Positions 1-9,555 of a DNA stretch of 64,000 bases are shown piece after piece. This DNA comes from Bacillus amyloliquefaciens DSM 7 = ATCC 23350 (GTDB lineage: Bacteria; Bacillota; Bacilli; Bacillales; Bacillaceae): contig NC_014551.1 in assembly GCF_000196735.1 (NCBI RefSeq), forward strand, positions 3,467,001 to 3,531,000, read 5' to 3'. Both the position numbers and the translations under genes were made by a program. Under the pieces are notes generated by a model that was not told the origin of the DNA, made no database searches, and was given only the letters and a program-made list of their open reading frames with translations. Every line of letters starts with the position of its first letter. Position 1 is the first letter of the stretch.

Positions 1-37
1 AACTTGTTTAATAATGGTTTATCTTATATCATTAAAA

Positions 38-62
38 GTGTTAAAAATGAAATATCGGGTAT
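38..62 (+). promoter_or_regulatory. Candidate SigB promoter of gtaB
   Basis: GTGTTA (38-43) and GGGTAT (57-62) are separated by 13 bases, which resembles the general-stress SigB pattern GTTTAA-N12-14-GGGTAT, although the -35 is imperfect. gtaB of B. subtilis is a known SigB-dependent gene, which supports the reading. The start codon follows about 80 bases downstream. Assignment is inference from motif plus family knowledge. Confidence 0.5.
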
Positions 63-141
63 ACAGAAAATATCAGCAAGCCTGAGTCTGTATAAATATC
101 ATAACTTATCATTTAAGTGACGCTAAGGAAGGTGCTTTAAA

Positions 142-1020
142 TTGAAAAAAGTACGCAAAGCCATAATCCCCGCTGCAGGTTTAGGGACACGCTTTCTGCC
201 GGCAACTAAAGCCATGCCGAAAGAGATGCTTCCGATTGTAGACAAACCAACTATTCAATACATAATTGAAGAAGCGGTAGAAGCGGGTATTGAAGACATT
301 ATTATTGTTACGGGAAAAAGCAAGAGAGCAATTGAAGATCATTTTGATTATTCACCAGAGCTCGAAAGAAACCTAGAGGAAAAAGGAAAGATTGAACTCT
401 TAGAAAAAGTCCGAAAAGCCTCTAACCTTGCTGACATTCATTATATCCGGCAAAAGGAGCCAAAAGGTCTTGGACATGCCGTTTGGTGCGCACGTAATTT
501 TATCGGTGACGAGCCATTCGCCGTCCTTCTCGGAGATGATATCGTTCAAGCAGAGAAACCAGGACTTCGTCAGCTGATGGATGAATATGAAAAAACACTT
601 TCTTCTATTATAGGGGTTCAGCAAGTGCCTGAGGAAGAAACCCATCGATACGGAATTATTGATCCGCTGACAAGTGAAGGCCGCAGATATCAGGTGAAGA
701 ACTTTGTTGAAAAGCCGCCGCAAGGGACTGCTCCGTCCAACCTTGCAATACTGGGACGTTATGTCTTCACTCCTGAAATCTTCATGTATCTTGAAGAACA
801 GCAAATTGGTGCCGGAGGAGAAATTCAGCTTACAGACGCTATTCAAAGACTGAATGAAATCCAACGGGTTTTTGCCTACGATTTTGAGGGCAAAAGATAT
901 GATGTTGGTGAAAAACTAGGCTTTATTACCACTACATTAGAATTTGCGATGCAGGATCATGAACTGCGTGATCATCTCATTCCTTTCATGGAAGACCTGT
1001 TAAGAAAAGATGAATTATAA
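142..1020 (+). CDS. gtaB: UTP--glucose-1-phosphate uridylyltransferase
   Basis: Makes UDP-glucose from UTP and glucose-1-phosphate in the cytoplasm. UDP-glucose serves teichoic acid glucosylation (TagE, encoded nearby), glycolipid anchors and, through YwqF at the other end of the window, UDP-glucuronate. The 292-residue length equals B. subtilis GtaB. The N-terminus carries the nucleotide-binding loop GLGTRFLP at residues 13-20, and the usual EKP and GGEIQLTDA motifs follow. The start is TTG at 142, preceded by an AAGGAAGG ribosome binding site. It is convergent with tagH, from which it is separated by a bidirectional hairpin terminator. The ggaAB genes that sit beside it in B. subtilis 168 are absent. 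Confidence 0.97.
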   Translation: MKKVRKAIIPAAGLGTRFLPATKAMPKEMLPIVDKPTIQYIIEEAVEAGIEDIIIVTGKSKRAIEDHFDYSPELERNLEEKGKIELLEKVRKASNLADIHYIRQKEPKGLGHAVWCARNFIGDEPFAVLLGDDIVQAEKPGLRQLMDEYEKTLSSIIGVQQVPEEETHRYGIIDPLTSEGRRYQVKNFVEKPPQGTAPSNLAILGRYVFTPEIFMYLEEQQIGAGGEIQLTDAIQRLNEIQRVFAYDFEGKRYDVGEKLGFITTTLEFAMQDHELRDHLIPFMEDLLRKDEL

Positions 1021-1023
1021 GAG

Positions 1024-1060
1024 AAAAAAGCTGTTGGAATAAATCCAACAGCTTTTTATT
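1024..1060. terminator. Bidirectional terminator between gtaB and tagH
   Basis: A 14-base-pair stem (1025-1038 with 1044-1057) around a short AT loop has A and T tracts on both sides, so it can stop transcription of gtaB from the left and of tagH from the right. Confidence 0.85.
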
Positions 1061-2609
1061 TTAAAATGCAGGTTAATGTTTGATTGTCGTTATTGATGAT
1101 AAAAGCGTATTTATCATTTTCGGCAATAAATTGCCGATCACCGCTTCCCTTTATAACATCTTGATTATTCAGAGATAGATCTGCCGGAGTAACAGCCGAT
1201 ATTCCTCTGAAAACAAGCTGCTCGGCCTTGCCATTCTTTATTACATAACTAACCTGGCCATTTTTAAGATACAATGTCTCCCGGCCATTCACGACTTCTT
1301 TCTGCAACTCTTTAGTTTCTTGCTGAATATCATTAACGCGCTCTCCCAGAAGGGAAACAAGTTGGTCAGCATCACTCTGCTTTACATACGGTGAAAAAGC
1401 CGATGCTTTCACATTTGAACTTTTTCCGTTAAAGACTGCTGCGTTTTGCGGGATATAGTACGTTTTATTGTTAATCTCAATCTTTGCCGATTGCCTGTCT
1501 TCAGATACAACTTTAATCTGAGCACCGAACGGAATAAGGAAGTCAGCCTTTTTTTTCAGCTCTGTATCTTTATACGCTTGCGTCTGATCTTTTAATACGA
1601 AACCTTTTTTATTCACCGATGTCTGGTATTTCCCCTTATTGATATCATCTTGATATCCGATCTTACCGAACGAAGCGATCGTACGGAGCGGGGCGCTGAA
1701 AAACATGGTTCCGGCTATAAACACAAGCAGTATTGATAATATTGCAATTTGAACAGCATTGACTGCTGATCCGGATTTATTTCTTTTCTTTTGTTCCTTT
1801 ACAATCGCCTGCTGCTCAGGCGATTCTTTTTTACGCTCAGCAACCTGATCTTTCTTATATTTCTCTTTGTCTTTTTTGGAGAGCTTATTAAACCAATCGA
1901 TAAATGATTTGTACTCTTTGACTACGGTTTCAGTATCGTCGAACATTCTTAATTCACCATAGTGCATCCAAGCCACACGGTCACACATTTTTTCAATCTG
2001 ACCGATGGAATGACTCACAAAGAAAATGGTTTTTCCTTGTTCCTTAAATTCCTGGATCCGGTCAACACACTTCTGATAAAATGTCTGGTCCCCTACAGAG
2101 AGGGCTTCATCAATGATTAAGATATCCGGATCTATATGCACGGAAATAGCAAAGCCAAGGCGGGACTTCATACCGCTCGAATAGTTTTTCACCGGCTGAT
2201 TAATAAAATCACCGATCTCAGCAAACTCAACTATGCTGTCATACATCTCATCGATTTCTTTATTTGTCAGCCCCATCATTAAACATTTGAGTCTTATGTT
2301 ATCCCGGCCAGTCAAGGCATTATTTAAACCGGCCGCAATCGCAATAAGCGACGGCTGGCCGTTCATTTCAATTTCACCGCTTGTCGGCGGTATTACTTTT
2401 GCAAGCAGATTTGACATCGTCGATTTACCCGATCCGTTAATTCCTACAAAGCCGATTGTCTCCCCTTCATATACATCAAAGGAGACATTTCGCACAGCGA
2501 AAAAACCGTTATCTTTAGCAGGGAAAAACAAACCTTTTATTTTGTCCGACTGTTTTTCATAAAGATGATACTGCTTTGAAACATTTCGAAACGAAACTTT
2601 TAGTTTCAT
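1056..2609 (-). CDS. tagH: Teichoic acid ABC exporter, ATP-binding subunit TagH
   Basis: ATPase of the TagGH exporter that flips finished wall teichoic acid across the membrane. The 517 residues contain an N-terminal ABC ATPase with Walker [10 protein letters not shown] at 56-64, the signature YSSGMKSR and Walker B LIIDEAL, then a charged linker, one transmembrane segment near residues 285-305, and a C-terminal extracytoplasmic part rich in Lys and Gln. That extra tail is typical of Bacillus TagH (527 residues in 168) and absent from shorter transporters. ATG at 2609 has an AAGGAG site. It lies 19 bases downstream of tagG, and the two form the tagGH unit. Confidence 0.95.
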   Translation of the reverse strand: MKLKVSFRNVSKQYHLYEKQSDKIKGLFFPAKDNGFFAVRNVSFDVYEGETIGFVGINGSGKSTMSNLLAKVIPPTSGEIEMNGQPSLIAIAAGLNNALTGRDNIRLKCLMMGLTNKEIDEMYDSIVEFAEIGDFINQPVKNYSSGMKSRLGFAISVHIDPDILIIDEALSVGDQTFYQKCVDRIQEFKEQGKTIFFVSHSIGQIEKMCDRVAWMHYGELRMFDDTETVVKEYKSFIDWFNKLSKKDKEKYKKDQVAERKKESPEQQAIVKEQKKRNKSGSAVNAVQIAILSILLVFIAGTMFFSAPLRTIASFGKIGYQDDINKGKYQTSVNKKGFVLKDQTQAYKDTELKKKADFLIPFGAQIKVVSEDRQSAKIEINNKTYYIPQNAAVFNGKSSNVKASAFSPYVKQSDADQLVSLLGERVNDIQQETKELQKEVVNGRETLYLKNGQVSYVIKNGKAEQLVFRGISAVTPADLSLNNQDVIKGSGDRQFIAENDKYAFIINNDNQTLTCILK

Positions 2610-2628
2610 CGTACAATCTCCTTACGTA

Positions 2629-3456
2629 TTAAAGAAAGTCAATAAACTTATCTCTGAATTTCATGTGTAAAACAGAACCGACTGTTAATAAAAATAAAGT
2701 GAACAGCCAGAAATACAGTGTATATTTCATATCTTGAAAGAACCACTGACCATCTAAGAAACTGTTCCTGAATCCGTCAATAATATAAAAAAGCGGATTC
2801 AGCTTCAGGACCGGCACCAATTCCGGGTGATCTGCCCCCAGCTTCGAGTGAATGTCCCAAAAAATCGGCAGCAGGAAAAACAAAAGTCTTGTCACTGCCT
2901 GAAGAAGAAACTGATAGTCTCGGATCAGCACGCTGATTGTCGAATTAAACAAGCTGAACGAAAATAAGAAAGCCATCAGACATACAAAATAATAAATATA
3001 TTGAAGCCAATGAAGGCTCGGATAGATTCCGCTGGCAAGCAATGCAATGATATATATCACCATCATAATTGCATAACTGAACAAATTAGAAGCGATGGCG
3101 ACGGACGGCAAAGAACTGATTGGAAAATTCATTTTAGCAACCATTTTAATTCTTTTAAATACACTATTTGATCCGTCTAGTATTGTCGGACTTATAAAAA
3201 ACCACGGTATCAGACCTGCAAGCATCCACAGAATGAAAGGCACTTCTCCGGCACCTGTAGCCATCGGCCCTCCTTTTCTGATTCCCAATCCAAAAACAAA
3301 CCAATAGGCAAGCATTTGAATAAGAGGATTTAAAAACTGCCATAAAACGCCTAAATAATTCATTTGATATTTAGACTTTGTTTCGTAGGCCGCTAAACGC
3401 ATGATTAAAGGAAATGATGTTACTTGCTCTTTTAGTATTTTCACTACAGCATTCAT
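2629..3456 (-). CDS. tagG: Teichoic acid ABC exporter, permease TagG
   Basis: Membrane partner of TagH in wall teichoic acid export. The 275 residues form an ABC-2 type permease with about six hydrophobic segments, and the length matches B. subtilis TagG. The gene is preceded by a 155-base gap that contains a strong hairpin just after tagF, so tagGH probably has its own promoter or receives only part of the tagDEF transcript. The ATG at 3456 follows a CTAAGGAAG site. The conserved W-F-phi-G motif of ABC-2 wall-polymer exporters is visible in the N-terminal third. Confidence 0.95.
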   Translation of the reverse strand: MNAVVKILKEQVTSFPLIMRLAAYETKSKYQMNYLGVLWQFLNPLIQMLAYWFVFGLGIRKGGPMATGAGEVPFILWMLAGLIPWFFISPTILDGSNSVFKRIKMVAKMNFPISSLPSVAIASNLFSYAIMMVIYIIALLASGIYPSLHWLQYIYYFVCLMAFLFSFSLFNSTISVLIRDYQFLLQAVTRLLFFLLPIFWDIHSKLGADHPELVPVLKLNPLFYIIDGFRNSFLDGQWFFQDMKYTLYFWLFTLFLLTVGSVLHMKFRDKFIDFL

Positions 3457-3575
3457 TTTAATCTTCCTTAGGTTGATTTGATTTTATAAAGCATCGCTGA
3501 TAATTGTACCAGAAATTAATTTTTTTTTCACTTTCAAGCCGCATGCAAATGCTGCTAAAAGCTTTGTAAAGCCAT

Positions 3576-3613
3576 AATAGAAAAACCCCTTGATACAAAG
3601 GGGTTTTTCTATT
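3576..3613 (-). terminator. Strong hairpin between tagF and tagG
   Basis: A 16-base-pair stem, AATAGAAAAACCCCTT with its complement, starts inside the tagF stop codon and is followed on the minus strand by a T-rich stretch. It is a rho-independent terminator or attenuator that separates tagDEF from tagGH. Confidence 0.8.
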
Positions 3614-5777
3614 ATTCAGATTCAAACACAATCTTTACGACTTTTTCAGAAGAATGTCCTGATTCCAGATAACAGAACTTGTCGTAAAAAGGTTTGAATG
3701 AAACTGGGTGCTGATAACCCGGTGATGAAATGTGTTTGATTGCATCGATTGTTTCTTCTGTCGTTTTTACTAACGGTCCGGGAGCATCTTTCTCAAAATC
3801 GAAGTAAAACCCTCTGAGTTTGTCCCGGTACGTTTCAATATCAGGAACAAAAAACAGCATCGGACGCTTCAGATTTGCAAAATCGAAAAATACTGAAGAG
3901 TAATCCGTGATTAACAGATCTGAAATCATATACAATTCACGAATATCTTCGTGGGCAGAAAAATCGTAAGCAAACCCTTCAAACGGACCCAGGTCAAAAT
4001 TTTCAGCCACAAGATAATGCATTCTCAGAATAACGAGATATTCATCTCCGAGCTCTTCCCTTAATTTGTGCAGGTCCAAATCAAGGTCAAATTTATAACG
4101 CCCTTTTGCATAAAATTGGTCATCTCTCCATGTCGGCGCATAAAGAATAATTTTCTTGTCCTCTGGCAAGTGTAATCTTCTTTTGATCGCTGTGATTGTC
4201 TCTTCATTATTGTCATTATGAAGAAAGTCATTTCTCGGATAACCTGACTCAATCATTGTTTTCTCGAATTGGAAGGCGCGCGCAAATATCTCAGACGAAT
4301 AGGCATTCGGTGAAATTAAATAATCCCAATTTGATGCCTCTTTAATAAAATTCTTTTTATATTTTTTCGTATTGGTACCCGGCATATGGACTTCTTCCAT
4401 ATCCATTGCAAGTCTTTTTAAAGGCGTGCCGTGCCATGTTTGAAGATAGGTTGTATGTTCCGGCTTTGGAATCCATAAAGGCAGACGGCTGTTGACTACC
4501 CAATACTCTGCCCGCGCCATAGCAAACAGCCACTTGATTGAGAGCCTGTTAATGTATTGAATGCCCTTCTCTTTAAAAGGCGCTGTATACTGCTTATTTA
4601 CGCTCCAATACATTTTATATTCCGGATGATTGATTTGCATGTATTCATAAATGGCTCTCGGGTTACAGCTGTATTGCTTGCCGTTAAAGCTTTCAAAAAT
4701 AATGGTCTTGCTTTTGACAGGCATTTTGCTCGCCATTCTGAAAACAACTTTATAACCCTTCGTAATAAGAGAATTTCTGCGTTTTTTCAGTTTTTTTATT
4801 TTAGAAATGAAACGCTTTTTCTTTCCTTTTATGAAGTATTTTACCCTTGTTTTCAGGCTGTAGTCGTTCACACGGATACAGACAGTCTGCTTTTTCTTCT
4901 TTTTATATACTTCATATCTGACCGGCCCGCTGTCTTTATTCACAACGCTAATGAGGCCTTTCAGTTTATTTTTCCTATCCCCAAGCACAAGCGGAGTGCT
5001 GGTGATAACAATATGTTCAGATTCCTCGTTTTCACAATGAAATTCCATAAACATGCGGTAGACAAATCGTTTTTCCAGAGAATAAGGAATATCTTTTAAT
5101 GGAATCTTTATTTGGAAATCAAAAATTTCAGGAGTGAATGCATCTTCTCGAAGCTCTTCAATATTCTCCGCTTTTTTTGTCATTTCAATAGGAAAATGTT
5201 TTTCTACGGGGTCTTCTCCCCCTTTTTTAATGACAAATTGCAAATTTTTAACTGAGAGCTGATTCTCTGAACTAAGATATCCGGCATACCCTGAAATATT
5301 AATCTCTTCTGCCTTCAGCTGAATCTCATCAAATTTCACGATTTTCGCTTCTCTTTTTACTTTTAAAGAGAAATTACCCTTATCGGTTGTATAAGGCAAA
5401 ATTAACAGCTCAGTCGTATGATCAAGGTGGTAGGCACGCTCAATCGCTTCCGCTTCCACGGATAAACGCACCTGCATCGGCTGTTCTTCCTCCTCCGCAG
5501 CCGGCTCACCCAAAACCACATAAAAATCATAAGTCTGTCCCATTTCTAAAGGTTCAGGAAACGAGTGAATATTAATTGAAGTGCTGTATTGCGCCGGGCT
5601 CTCTTTCTCTAAAAGAACAAAATCCTCCGCTCCGGAACGCCGTTCTTTTAATTTTAAATAATATTTCACTTCCTCAGCTAATGGTTCTTCGCTTTCAAGT
5701 GAAATAGAGAGCATCAGATCGCCCACATTATTTTTTAAGCTTTTCAAAATACATTTAATCACAGTATTTTCATCCAT
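3612..5777 (-). CDS. tagF: CDP-glycerol:poly(glycerophosphate) glycerophosphotransferase TagF
   Basis: Membrane-associated polymerase that extends the teichoic acid chain by adding glycerol phosphate from CDP-glycerol, made by TagD. The C-terminal ~370 residues are the glycerophosphotransferase domain, with TWHGTPLKR, the YPRNDFL stretch, and LLITDYSSVFFDFANL that binds the substrate pyrophosphate. The N-terminal ~330 residues are a variable region with sequence reminiscent of TagE's C-terminus (both have T-VKGNFS-KL type motifs). I chose ATG at 5777 (721 residues) because AGAGGAGC lies upstream of it. A GTG at 5813 would give 733 residues but has no ribosome site. It follows tagE closely. 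Confidence 0.93.
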   Translation of the reverse strand: MDENTVIKCILKSLKNNVGDLMLSISLESEEPLAEEVKYYLKLKERRSGAEDFVLLEKESPAQYSTSINIHSFPEPLEMGQTYDFYVVLGEPAAEEEEQPMQVRLSVEAEAIERAYHLDHTTELLILPYTTDKGNFSLKVKREAKIVKFDEIQLKAEEINISGYAGYLSSENQLSVKNLQFVIKKGGEDPVEKHFPIEMTKKAENIEELREDAFTPEIFDFQIKIPLKDIPYSLEKRFVYRMFMEFHCENEESEHIVITSTPLVLGDRKNKLKGLISVVNKDSGPVRYEVYKKKKKQTVCIRVNDYSLKTRVKYFIKGKKKRFISKIKKLKKRRNSLITKGYKVVFRMASKMPVKSKTIIFESFNGKQYSCNPRAIYEYMQINHPEYKMYWSVNKQYTAPFKEKGIQYINRLSIKWLFAMARAEYWVVNSRLPLWIPKPEHTTYLQTWHGTPLKRLAMDMEEVHMPGTNTKKYKKNFIKEASNWDYLISPNAYSSEIFARAFQFEKTMIESGYPRNDFLHNDNNEETITAIKRRLHLPEDKKIILYAPTWRDDQFYAKGRYKFDLDLDLHKLREELGDEYLVILRMHYLVAENFDLGPFEGFAYDFSAHEDIRELYMISDLLITDYSSVFFDFANLKRPMLFFVPDIETYRDKLRGFYFDFEKDAPGPLVKTTEETIDAIKHISSPGYQHPVSFKPFYDKFCYLESGHSSEKVVKIVFESE

Positions 5778-5827
5778 ACTTATTTTCTGCTCCTCTGTAT
5801 TAAAGCTCTTCACTTAGCCGATTTCAC

Positions 5828-7846
5828 TTAATCGATGTGATCCTTTTTGTTTAATTTAATAGAGAAATTACCTTTCACTGTCGTATAAGGTTCAAAAATA
5901 TATCCGTTATTCATAAACCGGTCCTTTTCGCCGAGGTTGACTTCACGGCTGGATACCCTTCTTTGAATACGTATACGGTCAGCTGATACAAACTGAATGT
6001 AAAAGTCAAGAACCGAAGTTTGATTGGCCTCGATTTTCTCTTTTTTGATGTCCTTTTCAAAATTAATCGTAAACGTCTGAGCCGGCTGATCAGAGGATAC
6101 GGATATGATTTCAGCTTTGTTTTTCCGATCAATCCCAATCAGGCTGACTTTTTCAAACACATCATTTGGGTCAGACACTGAAACGCTGATCGCTAGTCCG
6201 TCGCCGTTTTTTTCAAAAGATGTAATCGGCTGTTCTTTAGAGCCGACTTTTTCAGCGAGCCGTTCCTTTTCTTTTCTCACTTCAATCATTTTGGAAAGAG
6301 CATATGACCAATTTTTAATATAGTTTGGTTTAGAGTATTTTTCAGCCATTTTAAAGGCCTGACGTGAAAATTGTTGATGAGTGCTGTCATCTCTCATTAA
6401 AGAGATAATGGCCTCCGCTAATTTTTCTATATTATATTGCTCGATAACATAGCCGTTTACTCCATCTTCTACCAAGCTTCTGGCACCGTAATCGTAATCG
6501 TAAGTTACGACCGGGCATCCGTTGCTCAATGCTTCCATATTTGACAGACCGAAGCCTTCAAAGTGAGACGTCGAAATTGTCAGCCATGCTTTTTGAAACT
6601 CGTAATCAGGGTTATTCGTGTATCCTTTCAGCAATACATTATCCTTGAGGTTTTGAGCTTCAATTTCCTTTTTGATTTTTTCTGTATCTTCTCCGGAACC
6701 GAATATGTCCAGTTTCGCATCCGGGATTTCATCTACGACAAGTTTGAACGCTTTAACGGCATGCGTCAGATTTTTCATTGCGGCAAGCCTTGAGATAATA
6801 ACCGCTTTATTTCGTTCACTCGGAACGTTCAAAACCTCTTCATCAAGCGGTTTATTAATCGTATGCGGCGTAAAAAAGAATGTCTCTTTTTCTCCCGTAA
6901 TCAAAGTGAAATCTGCAATCTGCTCCTCAGTAATAAAAAATACGGCATCCAGATTATTCATCTGACCGAAAACTTCTTTATAACGCCCTTTGATCTGTAA
7001 TTTACTATCACCATAATGTTTGTTGTGAATAATCGCAGCGTAATATGATGACGGCGCTTTTTTTACTCTGAAGACATGTTTGTCCTGAGGTCTGCTGTCG
7101 ACCAGAAATAGTTTAGGCCGATCGTTTTCATTTTGAAGAACGTCTATCCAATGCCGGCGCAGCTCAGATTCATCTTTAAATGTTAATGGACCTTCCTCCG
7201 TGTACCACGTAAAATGTGTTAATTTGACTTCTTCACTTTGGCTGTCCCACATGTAGTGTTTTTCCAAATAAACGACATTTTCGCTGTTGATAAACTCCTG
7301 AAGGAAGATTTGATTAATCTTGGTATCAAAATGAGAGACAATGACAGCCTGTCCTTCTTTATTGTATTCTTCCCTTTTTATTACTTGTTTTTCATCATTC
7401 AGGTAGTCTACGTAACGTACCGCCGCACCGCCTGAATAATAGGAAAGAATATAATCATTTGATGATTTGCCGAATATTTTTGAGATTGCTTTGCTTACTT
7501 TCCCCTTGCTGACATGTCTTTTTATTTGATCCAGCTCAATTTTCTCTGAATAAATCCGCTTGCCTTTTGTTTTTTTACTTAAAAAGTCATCATACATGTT
7601 GATAACTTGTGTGTATTCGGAGTCAGCTTTTCCATTTTCAAACAGCTCGTTCTTTTTTCTTGCAAACTCTAAATCAAATCTAAAAGTAAGAAAGGCGGTT
7701 TTCTTTTGGCTTTCTTCTCCGAAGAGTTTAGAGCGCAATAATAGTGATTTGGTCAGGCCTCCGTAATTATCCGGCAGTCCGCCTGAGATAAAATAATACA
7801 TCATATCGGGAAACTCATTATTATAGTTAATAGGCTGATTGGACAA
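5828..7846 (-). CDS. tagE: Poly(glycerol-phosphate) alpha-glucosyltransferase TagE
   Basis: Transfers glucose from UDP-glucose to the C2 hydroxyls of poly(glycerol phosphate) teichoic acid in the cytoplasm, using GtaB's product. It is a GT-B (GT4-type) enzyme: the C-terminal half has the donor-site motif EGFGLSNMEAL and the acceptor-side HFEG block. A shorter beta-rich tail follows and ends in VKGNFSIKL, like the segment in TagF. I prefer the TTG start at 7846 (672 residues, close to the 673 of 168) because AAAGGGAG sits seven bases upstream. The ATG at 7867 has no ribosome site. It is separated from tagD by a 140-base gap with a hairpin. Confidence 0.93.
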   Translation of the reverse strand: MSNQPINYNNEFPDMMYYFISGGLPDNYGGLTKSLLLRSKLFGEESQKKTAFLTFRFDLEFARKKNELFENGKADSEYTQVINMYDDFLSKKTKGKRIYSEKIELDQIKRHVSKGKVSKAISKIFGKSSNDYILSYYSGGAAVRYVDYLNDEKQVIKREEYNKEGQAVIVSHFDTKINQIFLQEFINSENVVYLEKHYMWDSQSEEVKLTHFTWYTEEGPLTFKDESELRRHWIDVLQNENDRPKLFLVDSRPQDKHVFRVKKAPSSYYAAIIHNKHYGDSKLQIKGRYKEVFGQMNNLDAVFFITEEQIADFTLITGEKETFFFTPHTINKPLDEEVLNVPSERNKAVIISRLAAMKNLTHAVKAFKLVVDEIPDAKLDIFGSGEDTEKIKKEIEAQNLKDNVLLKGYTNNPDYEFQKAWLTISTSHFEGFGLSNMEALSNGCPVVTYDYDYGARSLVEDGVNGYVIEQYNIEKLAEAIISLMRDDSTHQQFSRQAFKMAEKYSKPNYIKNWSYALSKMIEVRKEKERLAEKVGSKEQPITSFEKNGDGLAISVSVSDPNDVFEKVSLIGIDRKNKAEIISVSSDQPAQTFTINFEKDIKKEKIEANQTSVLDFYIQFVSADRIRIQRRVSSREVNLGEKDRFMNNGYIFEPYTTVKGNFSIKLNKKDHID

Positions 7847-7940
7847 ATTTTTTCTCCCTTTCACCATATGAATTTAATAAAACACTGCAAAATAATACTA
7901 TTCCCGCAGATTAAATTAACAAAACCAATTTAAGCATCAA

Positions 7941-7974
7941 AAAGTACTTCTTATCTAAAAATAAGAAGTACTTT
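7941..7974 (-). terminator. Hairpin between tagD and tagE
   Basis: A 14-base-pair stem (AAAGTACTTCTTAT with its complement, six-base loop) ends in a run of Ts on the minus strand. It lies inside the tagDEF transcription unit, so it probably acts as a partial terminator that lowers tagEF relative to tagD. Confidence 0.65.
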
Positions 7975-8008
7975 GATGGTTTTTCACGCAATCTATTAAA
8001 TTCCCGTA

Positions 8009-8398
8009 TTACACCCCGGCAATTTCTTTTTTAATCTGTGTAGTGGAAATACCTTCGGTTCTAGGGAGATAGATGACTTCGCATTGATCTTTAAGGAAGT
8101 CGAATTTGCCTTCCCAATCGTCTCCCATTACGAACACGTCGATGTTGTGATCCGCTACGTCCCGTACTTTTTGATCCCAGCTGTTTTCCGGAATGACTTC
8201 GTCGACATAACGGATGGTTTCCAGAATCAGCTTTCTGTGTTCATAGCTGTGATAGGCCTTTTTTTGTTTTTGAAGGTTGAACTCATCTGTTGAGATGGCA
8301 ACGACAAGGTAATCTCCAAGCTGCTTTGCGCGCTCAAGCAGTTTAATATGACCCCAATGCAGTAAATCAAACGTTCCGTAAGTAATGACCTTCTTCAT
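8009..8398 (-). CDS. tagD: Glycerol-3-phosphate cytidylyltransferase TagD
   Basis: Makes CDP-glycerol, the building block used by TagB and TagF. The 129-residue length equals B. subtilis TagD. The nucleotidyltransferase signatures HWGH (near residue 14) and RTEGISTT (near the C-terminus) are both present. ATG at 8398 is preceded by AAAGGAGC; an upstream in-frame extension to 8440 lacks a ribosome site and is not family-like. It is the first gene of the leftward tagDEF unit, divergent from tagAB, with a candidate promoter at 8509-8537 and an untranslated leader of about 100 bases. Confidence 0.97.
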   Translation of the reverse strand: MKKVITYGTFDLLHWGHIKLLERAKQLGDYLVVAISTDEFNLQKQKKAYHSYEHRKLILETIRYVDEVIPENSWDQKVRDVADHNIDVFVMGDDWEGKFDFLKDQCEVIYLPRTEGISTTQIKKEIAGV

Positions 8399-8508
8399 GA
8401 AACAAAAGCTCCTTTCTATCATCAAACGTATAACAAGCAACTGCCCTGAAATGCTGCGCAGCTGTATCCTTAATCACTAAAGTGCCAATTTCGTACTCAT
8501 GGAACCTC

Positions 8509-8537
8509 ATTATATCACATAGCCCTGAAAAGGTTAA
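8509..8537 (-). promoter_or_regulatory. Candidate SigA promoter of tagD
   Basis: On the minus strand TTAACC (8537-8532), 17 bases, then TATAAT (8514-8509), with TG one base upstream of the -10 (extended -10). It sits in the 354-base tagA-tagD intergenic region. In B. subtilis this region binds PhoP~P and represses tag genes under phosphate starvation. TTAACA-like hexamers are visible near 8568-8580 and 8660, but I cannot assign exact PhoP boxes. Confidence 0.6.
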
Positions 8538-8658
8538 GCTAATGTAAAGCGAAGTTAAATTCCTTTTATTAACAATTGTTATTACAATAGGAGTTTAGCA
8601 GGGTTTTCACGCGTATGATTAAAGAAATTGTTATCTTATTTATATTTTTGTAAAACTA

Positions 8659-8687
8659 TTGTTAAGTTTATCTGAAGGTATTATGTT
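8659..8687 (+). promoter_or_regulatory. Candidate SigA promoter of tagA
   Basis: TTGTTA (8659-8664), 17-base spacer, TATGTT (8682-8687), about 65 bases ahead of the tagA start. It is the rightward half of the tag divergon. TTAACA-like sequence overlaps the -35, as expected if PhoP controls it. Confidence 0.55.
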
Positions 8688-8752
8688 AAAATAAAGCTTA
8701 GCCTAAGTCACGAAAAAGTGAAAGGAAATCCCGTACAAAAGGAGGACGGCAG

Positions 8753-9523
8753 ATGCAGACTGAAATGGTGCACAACCTTTCTTATGTTAATGGAAATTTA
8801 CAGGAGTTTATTTCATATTTAGACACTTATTATATCGCACAAAAGCAAGGTGCCGTCATTGCGACGGTCAACCCTGAGATCGGATACGCTGCGGCGAAAG
8901 ACAAAGGTTATCATCAAGTCATTTCTTCCGCGGATTTCGTCCTGCCGGATGGTATCGGCGTCGTGTTAATGTCCCGTTTGACGCAGCACCCGCTGAAATC
9001 AAGAATTGCGGGATTCGATGTGTTTCTTTCGCTGCTCGGTCTCGCAAACCGGCAGTCTAAAAAAATATTTTTATACGGAGCTAAACAAGACGTGCTTGAT
9101 GCCGTTTTGAATCGGATCAGCAAAGAGTATCCGCATATCGAAGTTGTCGGAGCCAGCAACGGCTATGAAGCGGATAAACGCTTCGTCGCCAAACAGATTT
9201 CCCGGGCGAAACCCGATATCGTGTTTGTCGCCTTAGGTTATCCGCATCAGGAACAATTTATTTATGAAAACAAACATCTTTTCCCTCAGGCTGTATCGAT
9301 CGGTTTGGGCGGAAGCCTTGATGTTTTCAGCGGAACGGTGAAACGCGCCCCTCGATGGATGATCAAAACGAATCTGGAATGGCTGTACCGGCTGGTGACA
9401 AATCCGTGGAGATGGAAAAGGATGCTGAACATTCCGAAGTATGCTTTTACCGTTTTGAGAGATAATAAATCAAATAAAAGTCTGTATTCCAAGCAGGCTG
9501 AAGATCAAACGAAACAGCTTTAA
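8753..9523 (+). CDS. tagA: N-acetylglucosaminyldiphosphoundecaprenol N-acetyl-beta-D-mannosaminyltransferase TagA
   Basis: Adds N-acetylmannosamine to lipid-linked GlcNAc and so completes the disaccharide linkage unit of wall teichoic acid at the inner membrane face. The 256 residues match the WecG/TagA/CpsF family. The conserved aspartate motif LPDGIGVV lies near residue 64, and the C-terminal half has GYPHQEQFI and a basic patch likely to touch the membrane. ATG at 8753 follows AAAAGGAGG. tagB follows after 32 bases, so the two form the tagAB operon divergent from tagDEF. Confidence 0.97.
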   Translation: MQTEMVHNLSYVNGNLQEFISYLDTYYIAQKQGAVIATVNPEIGYAAAKDKGYHQVISSADFVLPDGIGVVLMSRLTQHPLKSRIAGFDVFLSLLGLANRQSKKIFLYGAKQDVLDAVLNRISKEYPHIEVVGASNGYEADKRFVAKQISRAKPDIVFVALGYPHQEQFIYENKHLFPQAVSIGLGGSLDVFSGTVKRAPRWMIKTNLEWLYRLVTNPWRWKRMLNIPKYAFTVLRDNKSNKSLYSKQAEDQTKQL

Positions 9524-9555
9524 ACAAATAAAACTGCAAAAGAGATTGGTAATCT

